Below, in pieces: positions 57,027-64,000 of a stretch of 64,000 bases of DNA. The translations under genes and the position numbers were made by a program. Positions within the stretch are counted from its first letter, which is position 1. The number at the start of each line of letters is the position of its first letter. A model generated the notes under the pieces. It searched no databases and had not been told where the DNA came from. It worked only from the letters and a program-made list of their open reading frames with translations. This stretch comes from Macrolepiota albuminosa (Eukaryota; Basidiomycota; Agaricomycetes; Agaricales; Agaricaceae): assembly GCA_027475525.1 (NCBI GenBank), contig JAMWFC010000032.1, positions 1,240,001 through 1,304,000 of the forward strand. Direction: 5' to 3'.

Positions 57027-59561
57027 CTATTCAATCGCCCCCAAATCGACGTGACATATACACCAACGCTTACATTTACTAAGAGAGAAGAAAAGTCCCA
57101 AACCAATCAACCCATGCGGCCAGAAAACTGTAGTTAATAGTATCGCAGCCGAAGTCGCCCTAAATTCGAGAATTATTGATTTACGGTACCATGAATAAAC
57201 AGATGAATAAGATAAATCACGTTGTGAATACACCTAAATCCATTGAAATGAGCGATAGTTACCCCAATGAAAAGAAAAGATTTAACTCACTGCTAGTGAG
57301 CGTGTAGCATGTGAGTTTTCCGAGTAAGGAATCAGAACTGCACAATATTGAACCATATGATACTACTGAAGTTGTAGATACCTACCTTTGATGTCCCGTT
57401 CGGCCGTTGTAAAAGATCATACATATCGCCGAAGTAATAAGAATATCAGCCGCGGTTCCTGTACCGAAGGCGATGTACATGATGTACTATAGCGAGCACA
57501 TGGTTTGAAAATGTTTCAACGAAAAGAGAAGAGGTCTGGCTAACATAGAAATGTAGTAAGTCACTGTAAGTCGTAACAGCGCAACTATGGCACGTTTAGT
57601 AGTTCTTCAACATCATTGTTATAGTTACAAACGCTTTTATTGCGAAGACTAGACATCGAGATTAATCCTTGTCTTCAACGAGTGATCCATGCATTGTAGT
57701 ACTTGGTTGCAAGTAGTACTGATAGTTCTGGGGCTTTCTTGAAGTCTTAGAAAGTGACCTCTAATCCACACTGGTGCTTGATGATAAAAACTTGATGTAT
57801 TGGGTGCTTCACAGAATATCAAATATCCTGATGGGCAGAAGAAGGTTCTCAATAAACTCCAGCCTAAGCAGTTCACTCCCTGGGAACCACCGAGCCTTTG
57901 TCTACCAATAGACTTCCAATGAGAGGTGTTCAATAAACTCTAGCCTAAGTGATTCACTCCCTGGGAACCACCGAGCCTTTGCCTATCAATTGCCTGTTTA
58001 TTCTCTACTCTACTTGGACTATTTATACTAATTTTCCAGTGCACAGACCACCAGATCACATGACTTTTTGCTCTTGACCTCCCAGCATTCCTGACCTAAT
58101 TTGTTGTTCCATTTTCCATTTTGGTGATGCATGTTTCAGTGCCACCATTCCATTCATCTCTTCCTTCCTCCATTCAATGCATGTTTCAGTGCCACCATTC
58201 CATTCATCCCTCCCTTCCTCCATTCAATGCATGTGCCACCATTCTATTCATCTCTTTTGACATCCCTCCATGCTTCTTTCCCTTTCCCCTTTCAGTCATA
58301 TCAAATTGGGCATTGTCAGATCTGATCTTGATCTAGATCATCACAAATTGATCCCATTTCGTCACTTCTGCCAGCTCCCATGCTTCCCCTCCCCATTACA
58401 GTGGTTGGACTATTGTTGAGTAGATAGCTTGAGCTGGTCCCTGCCCTTTGTTCTGTACTGTCTGTGTATTTATTGGGGTGTTTTTGGAGATATAATTTGT
58501 TGAGACTGCTACCAGGAGGCTTACAGTTTTCAGCCTTATGATTAAATGTTTATTTTGACTTCTGGTGCATGTTGTGTCTCTGACTGCTGGTACAGCGTCG
58601 TATCAGCATACTTACTCCAAACTGCGACTGGCTCATATATACTTGTGAGATGAACAATGTAAAGTGGGCTCCTTGACATACCAGATGCTACTAAAGAGCA
58701 CAGTACCTATCAGGTAGATCACAATTCAGAAAGGACAGTTGGTTTTTTTGAGAAACAAAAATCGAAAGATACTCACAATGCAGGTCGCTAGGAGCACATT
58801 TCGGCCGGCGACTGAATGGACATTCAACAAGAACACACTGTTATAATTGAGTCCTCTGCTTACTGAGCCACGTGCGTCTAGCGAAGACGCTAATCGAGCA
58901 ATCTCAGGAACGTCGCAAATTACGGTCATCAACGACTACATACAGTCTAAAAATTACGACGTTGGTGGCCTATGTTGAAAATTGAGTCTGGTCTGACGAG
59001 GGAACCTGGTAAGATACTCGACCACAATGCATAATTGTACCTTGAGAAACTCCATAAGCGAAGATTTTCAACGTTGTATGGATACATACCGGCATGTTCC
59101 TTTGGCATTACGAACACGTCGATGAGCTTTAGGACGAAAAACGTTTGATAAAGATATACATACCATATGATAGCTGATGTGTTCCCAAAGTGTGAAATGC
59201 TATACCAGTATATTGCTTGTATAACGATAGCTGTTTGCAGCGTATCAAGGAGCCTCATTATGTAGAAGTCAGTCAACGCAGAACCTAGAGATGGAAAGTC
59301 TACCAAAGAAAGAAAATCTATCGCAGACCTGAATAATTAATCCCATAGAGAACTTTATTATAGCTCACTAAAATTCTAAACCATGGATTATCGTTCCGAG
59401 ATCGTTTGTAATATATATAGGCTTGTATACAAGCCGCGCCATAGAGTCTGAACTGAAGTAAGCACCTTGTACTCGGCAATGTGAAAGATCCCTTTGCGAA
59501 CTCACATGCTGTTCCACGTACAACCTAAGAAGATAGCACCTAGAGTAGAGCCGAGAGACAT
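57027..59561 (-). CDS. DUF6534-type seven-helix membrane protein
   Basis: The ATG at 59,561 gives MSLGSTLGAIFLGCTWNSM, the usual family opening. Later exons read FRLYGAACIQAYIYY, LLDTLQTAIVIQAIYWYSIS (about 59,230), MYIAFGTGTAADILITSAIC (about 57,450), DSLLGKLTCYTLTS (about 57,320) and AAILLTTVFWPHGLIGLGLF, ending at 57,027. Together these hydrophobic segments match the agaricomycete DUF6534 membrane family, whose function is unknown. The space between the 58,730-58,930 and 57,390-57,560 coding parts is unusually long and filled with CpG-poor repeat DNA, so one intron seems to hold a transposon remnant. Exon borders in the middle are not fully resolved. Confidence 0.6.
57600..58720. repeat. 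CpG-poor transposon-like insertion inside the DUF6534 gene
   Basis: Contains a diverged 81-bp tandem pair (CAATAAACTC ... CACTCCCTGGGAACCACCGA at 57,849 and 57,930) and a 50-bp triplet repeat with GCATG(TTTCAG)TGCCACCATTC at 58,129, 58,179 and 58,229. TGTTGAGACTGCTACCAGGA near 58,498 looks like an LTR start. The element boundaries are not certain. Confidence 0.45.
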
Positions 59562-60154
59562 GATAATGATGAGACTATTATCTCGATAGAAGCAAATCCA
59601 GTGGAGTTTATGTAGCCAAATGCTTGCATCGATGATGAGGAGACAGTCACAGCCATTTTGTTAGGAGATAGATATCGAAGTAACATAGTAACATTGGATG
59701 ATATCAACCAATAAGCTGACAGATCTCCTTGGTCATCATTGAGACATATATTAGGAGGCAATATCAATAATGATTGATAGGCGCCTCGTTAAATTACGGT
59801 TCATCAAGTCAAACGTTCAATCCCCAGGTACGCTTCTCCTTGCTATGTTTCTGGAATCTTCGCCTCGCAAGCGTACCGCGTGTCGGTGAGCGACATGGCA
59901 TGAAAACCTAAGTATCGCAGCTGCAAACAGTTGACTAGTATGCCGCCACGATGGGAAGAGCTGCCGCAGCGTCTCAATCACACTGCAATTACACAGCAGT
60001 GTTTGTTATTGCCAAAGACGGAAAACGAATTGGTGTGAAATTGTCGATTGCCGATTGCGGGGCGGATGTTTTGAAATAATTCGTGAAAGGGAACTGACAC
60101 GGACCATGATTATGCGTCTTCAAGCAGATTAGCCAAAAAGAGCTAGGACTTTTT
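59562..60154. other. Intergenic, no gene recognised
   Basis: No coding or RNA feature I can support. Confidence 0.4.
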
Positions 60155-62265
60155 TTAGCCCTCAAAAGCTGAGGATGAAACATCAACACCAAGATTCGAT
60201 TTAGCTAAGCCTCGCATCGTCCGCTCCATCTCGTCCTCAAAACCTTCACCAGGACGAAGACCCAAATGACGCCGTATCCATAGAGAAATCTTGTTCTTCC
60301 AGAAAGCTAGATCAAGAGTGAACATGACACTCCGGAAGACCAGGTAGTGCCACCACTCCCGCAATCGCTGAGTGAAACTGAGGTTGGGGGCTTGAGTTAG
60401 AGACCTTGAGGCCCAGAAGCCGGTGATCTTGATGCGGTTTACTGGAGACCCAAGGGATTGATTGTTCCCTATGGGGAACTGTCAACAAACAAACATTACG
60501 TGAGCCCTTTTGGGAACAAACCTTGAACCATTCTTTAAAAGAAAGAAGTTAGCGCGAGAATTTTTTGCTGTAGAACGATGCATGCATACCGCATGTTTCG
60601 TGACAAGAATATGAGTGCCTTCGGCATTCTATCCGTGTCAGTCAAGAATTCCTTCAACCTCTTCTTCATCAGCACGCTTAATTCATACTGTGACATGCTT
60701 TTCATCTTTTCCTGGAACGCGGCTTCTCGTTCTCGACGTCTGTTACTCTCCTCCTTAGTCTCCCCTTTCCTGATGACTGGTCTTCTAAGCCTTGTCGGCT
60801 TCATTAACGTGGCGCTGGCGACCAGGTCCGGCAAACCCATACCCCATTGCTTCGTTATCTTCTCGACAGAATCAAAATCTCCGGCGAGCATTCCTTTCCA
60901 TAGCTCCACCCATTGACGTTTGAAGTTATCTTCGACTGATACATAGAGTCCATGATCAATCAACACGAGTTGAGGCCGGGTCCGTTTTGATGGATGAGGA
61001 CGTATGATCACGTTTCCTGGATGCGGATCGCAGTGGACCCATCCCCAGTTGAACATCTGCGCACTGAACAACTCGACCATCACCTGCATGATGGCCTTGA
61101 CTCCGCCTCTCAATGGTTTGGTTGGCATGGAATCCGGAAGGGAAGATGGTGGGTCAAGTGGATTGGGCTCGCCCATGAGAGCGCGAATCGCGGGGCCGTC
61201 ACTGAGTCGTACACCTTCAATCCATTCGGCGGTCATCACCCTCTTTGTAGAATATTCGGGGTACACTCTTGGAATATGGACACTGTCGGCAAGACGCGGT
61301 TCGTTTGCAACAAACTCAGCCGTCTTACGAGCGTTATTGGCTTCATTGACGAAGTCGAGCTCTTGACGCAAGTGATCGGATATAAAATCTGGTCTCAAAT
61401 AAGCCCAGGCTTTCAGTTATGATAAAAGGATAACTGACCCACGATGAAGTACACAGGTAGGTCAAACGCCCAATTCTCAAACATCCACATTACGGCACGG
61501 TAAGCGCCTAGGTCCCATTCCATCTGTTTTGCTACGTCAGGCTTTTGCACCTTGACGGCCACCCACTTCTCTTCTGTATCACCAGGCTGAGACCACAACT
61601 TCGCCCGATGTACTTGTGCTATGCTCGCGCTGGCCACGGCTTGCTCCTCGAATATCTCGAAAACTCCGTCAGGACCACAGGGAGGACGGCCAAGTTCAGA
61701 CCGGAAAACTTGGTCGACAGTGGAAAAGGGAATTTGGGGTGCATCGTCGAATAATCTAGCAAACTTCACTTGCATTGGTTTCGGAAGAAACGCAGCATTT
61801 GCACCGATTGCCTGTCTGATCAGTGCTTTAGCTAATATTCAAAAAGGAAAAGGAATATCACGTACCCAATCTTGATATAAAGTCCTCCATTAGACGTGAA
61901 TAGATTATACATCCTGTTTGCAACACGCTCGTGCAGCTCTGGTATGAGATCGCTTTTCTCAGGAGTAAAGTTGAGTTTATAATCTAAGGTAATAGCAGCA
62001 CACTTGATGCATGTTAGCTATGTCAAACAGGACATTGATGACAACGCACAGTCCATAATGTCCTAATATTGCGGGAGACAGCAGAGGCATTATATGTTCT
62101 ATCCACCACCCATAGGGCGCCGAAACCAGCTACTGTGTATGCCGTCCGCCGAACAAACTTCCTTAACCGCGTTGAGGGAGCCTTTTTCACAGCTTGACTC
62201 GAGAAAAAACGCTGCTGAAGATGCCGATGCAGTCCATAAAGAGGTGACCGCTGTAGCGCGAACAT
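60155..62265 (-). CDS. Mitochondrial ABC1/UbiB-family protein (ADCK1/Mcp2-like)
   Basis: The ATG at 62,265 begins MFALQRSPLYGLHRHLQQRF, an arginine-rich mitochondrial presequence, followed by a hydrophobic segment (YTVAGFGALWVV). The UbiB signatures are present: LYIKIGQAIGANAAFLP near 61,830 (KxGQ motif), an alanine-rich loop ASASIAQVHRA near 61,640, WVAVKVQKPD, WVHCDPHPGN near 61,030 and LIDHGLYV, where DHG replaces the usual DFG as in the ADCK1/ADCK5/Mcp2 subgroup. The C-terminal exon ends SSSAFEG at 60,155. Yeast Mcp2 is an inner-membrane protein connected with lipid homeostasis; the same setting is inferred. The gene is complete. Confidence 0.85.
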
Positions 62266-63002
62266 AAGAGAGCTATGGCAGCGAATTTAGCCAGATGACT
62301 GCTACTGGATACTTGAAGTGAAAAAACCAGCTGAACGCATCGAGCGTGTCACTGTCAGTGGCCGTTGCTTCAAGTTGAAAACGATAAATTAATTCGTGGC
62401 CCATGACGTATTTTCGGCAGTTCAACAGCGTCAGGTCCTAATATGACCAAATACCTGATTTTCTTTCTACATCGCAACCGCATGGCGTGTCTGTCGTAGC
62501 TTGCCAGGCCTTGTCGAGCCCTGTCAGCGCAGTTCAGTACTTTTGGCATCGTCAATGACCTCTCCCAGGCGATCGCAACGTGGTAAACTCAGAAGGTTGG
62601 GAGAAATCTGCTTCAGCAATGAACAAAGCAACGTCTTGATCGAGAAGAAGGGTCGAGTTACCATCACCCCCCAATTAGGCAATGTTGTTTTGGAGAAGGC
62701 GCCCTGCCGCCTAAATACAAAGAACATTCACAGCTACTCGTGATCTCTGGAGACTAGATCTAAGGCGTCTTCGCCGATGTGGTCGTTGTACACCCCCGTG
62801 GACAAGGTTACCGAAGCAATTAGATACTTACTTCTTTTGGAGCCTCCTTTGTTCCTCGTGTGCATGAACTCGTAGTACTTAAGTTCAAGCACTTTGTGCG
62901 CTCCTTTTCCGCAAAGTACTTTTCCGCCGCTCTCTTAGTTCTCTCGACCAGAGAGAGACTGCAAATAAAATCTCGTTCTCCCCACGAGAGTTATCCATCA
63001 AA
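62266..63002. other. Intergenic, no gene assigned
   Basis: A minus-strand frame containing MPKVLNCADRARQG (near 62,550) is too short and unplaced to call. The T-rich promoter of the downstream gene may lie here. Confidence 0.4.
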
Positions 63003-63291
63003 ATGCGCCTCAGTTCACTGCTTTGTTCATCGTTTGTCATCTACAGTAAGTCGATGATCCTTGCATCTGACGATCATCTAATCAACACCATCAGTGTCTA
63101 CTTCTGCTTGGGCGTCACCTATACCTATCTCCCCGCCCCTTGACGTCGAGGCAAGGACAGAGGTATGCAGAGTCCTACTTTACGTCTCATTCACCCGTCT
63201 CAAGAAACCTTTCTCACAGGTTGAATCGGCTCCGGTGAATCCAGTCCAACCTCCTCCAGGCAAACGTATCTGCCGTTTCAATTGCCTATAA
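63003..63291 (+). CDS. Small secreted peptide (60 residues, two introns)
   Basis: Exons 63,003-63,045, 63,095-63,162 and 63,220-63,291 join in phase through GTAAGT-CAG and GTATGC-CAG introns. The protein begins MRLSSLLCSSFVIYMSTSAW, a signal peptide with a likely cleavage after AWA. The mature part is about 37 residues, proline-rich (PIPISPPLD, NPVQPPPG), and ends KRICRFNCL with two cysteines. No family is recognised. The regular splice sites and the clean signal peptide are the evidence for a real gene. Confidence 0.5.
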
Positions 63292-64000
63292 ACGGTCCAT
63301 CCACTCTAGCCTCAATGGCTCTCAAAAACCCAAGTTGCAAATCACCGTCTCAGCTTGATGCATGAGTCGTCGACACAAACACCTACCCTCATCATTGCTC
63401 GGCATCCTCAGCATCATGTATCATCCTTATTTTCCATCTGAACTCAACTCTCATCTCCTTCGGCTACGAACACTTTCCCTATCCTGTTCGCTCTTTTTAT
63501 CAATACGTTCATTGCCCTCGTTATCGTTCCTTTACGCTCTCTTACTCCTATGTAGCATCCAGTATCTCTGTATTGTTTTCCAAGTTCACTATACCATTGG
63601 TCTGTACTCTACGTATCCATTTCTGTAATATTAGTCACTCAATGTATCCTATGCTTGATGCTATCCTACTTAAATCACCCACCCAGCCTATCCTGATAAC
63701 CAATAACCGATTTATTATTCGCCTCGGGATTTTTCATCCACATAGAGTGTGGTGCATTACCAGAGTGAACCGCTATTCACCCAGTAGTTTTGCTTCACAA
63801 ACGCGGGACTTTCTTGCAGGACTCAACGCAAGACGAGAGTGCAAGTCACATTTTAGGTCTCACTCAACATAGAACAGTCTGTCTAGGTTACAGATACATT
63901 GTCAGTAGCTTTCAAATGAGAATTACACTCTTGTTGCTGTGTTGCGTAGCATCGAAACTGTCTGTCAGGGACATGACCAGATTTGGCGCGTATTCTAAGC
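63292..64000. other. No gene recognised at the right edge
   Basis: Pyrimidine-rich DNA with short unsupported frames. Confidence 0.4.

Noticed and set aside
59765..59845. Possible tRNA near TTCAATCCCC
   Set aside because: Acceptor and anticodon stems do not pair convincingly.

Overview
The window is nuclear DNA of a filamentous basidiomycete, almost certainly an agaricomycete. The genes have many short (about 45-60 base) GT-AG introns. The gene content is typical of that group: an aldos-2-ulose dehydratase, a DUF6534-type membrane protein, F-box/LRR-like proteins, a hydrophobic-surface-binding (HsbA) protein, a JmjC protein and a Helitron carrying companion genes. About 55-60% of the window is mobile or duplicated DNA.

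Layout. 1-3316: a bifunctional lysine-catabolism gene (LKR/SDH, minus strand), running off the left edge. 3.5-7.5 kb: duplicated non-coding blocks and an F-box gene. 7.5-10.0 kb: a 5'-truncated Ty3/gypsy chromovirus. 10.0-15.96 kb: a truncated copy of a large Helitron-like element, itself carrying a nested solo LTR. 16.0-17.6 kb: CpG-depleted DNA including a decayed second copy of the LKR/SDH 5' end. 18.0-20.0 kb: a second F-box copy. 20.0-22.1 kb: a gag-only LTR element. 22.8-27.7 kb: host genes, a CNNM/Mam3-type transporter and an HsbA-like protein. 28.6-53.8 kb: an aldos-2-ulose dehydratase gene split within a single codon by a 21.9-kb insertion (29,356-51,281). 56.5 kb: an intron-containing tRNA-Gly. 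57.0-63.3 kb: host genes, DUF6534, an ADCK1/Mcp2-type mitochondrial kinase-like protein and a short secreted peptide.

The most notable object is the 21.9-kb insertion. It has the hallmarks of a Helentron/Helitron2-type rolling-circle element. It has no clear target duplication and was inserted at a TT. An 11-bp terminal repeat is offset by about 36 bp at the 3' end (asymmetric inverted repeat), followed by a terminal hairpin. A giant Rep-helicase gene lies in the expected orientation. The island also carries a JmjC gene, two divergent genes of unknown function (called X and Y here), clusters of 28-bp repeats between the modules, and minisatellites near both ends. The truncated copy at 10.0-15.96 kb has the same 3' terminus next to unrelated flanking DNA, which independently fixes the element's end.

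Caution on the assembly: four perfect tandem duplications all have a period of exactly 77 bp (starting at 88, 1500, 12,229 and 13,792). This looks like unmerged k=77 contig overlaps rather than biology. Two fall in the LKR/SDH gene, and at least one creates a frameshift that disappears when the duplication is collapsed.
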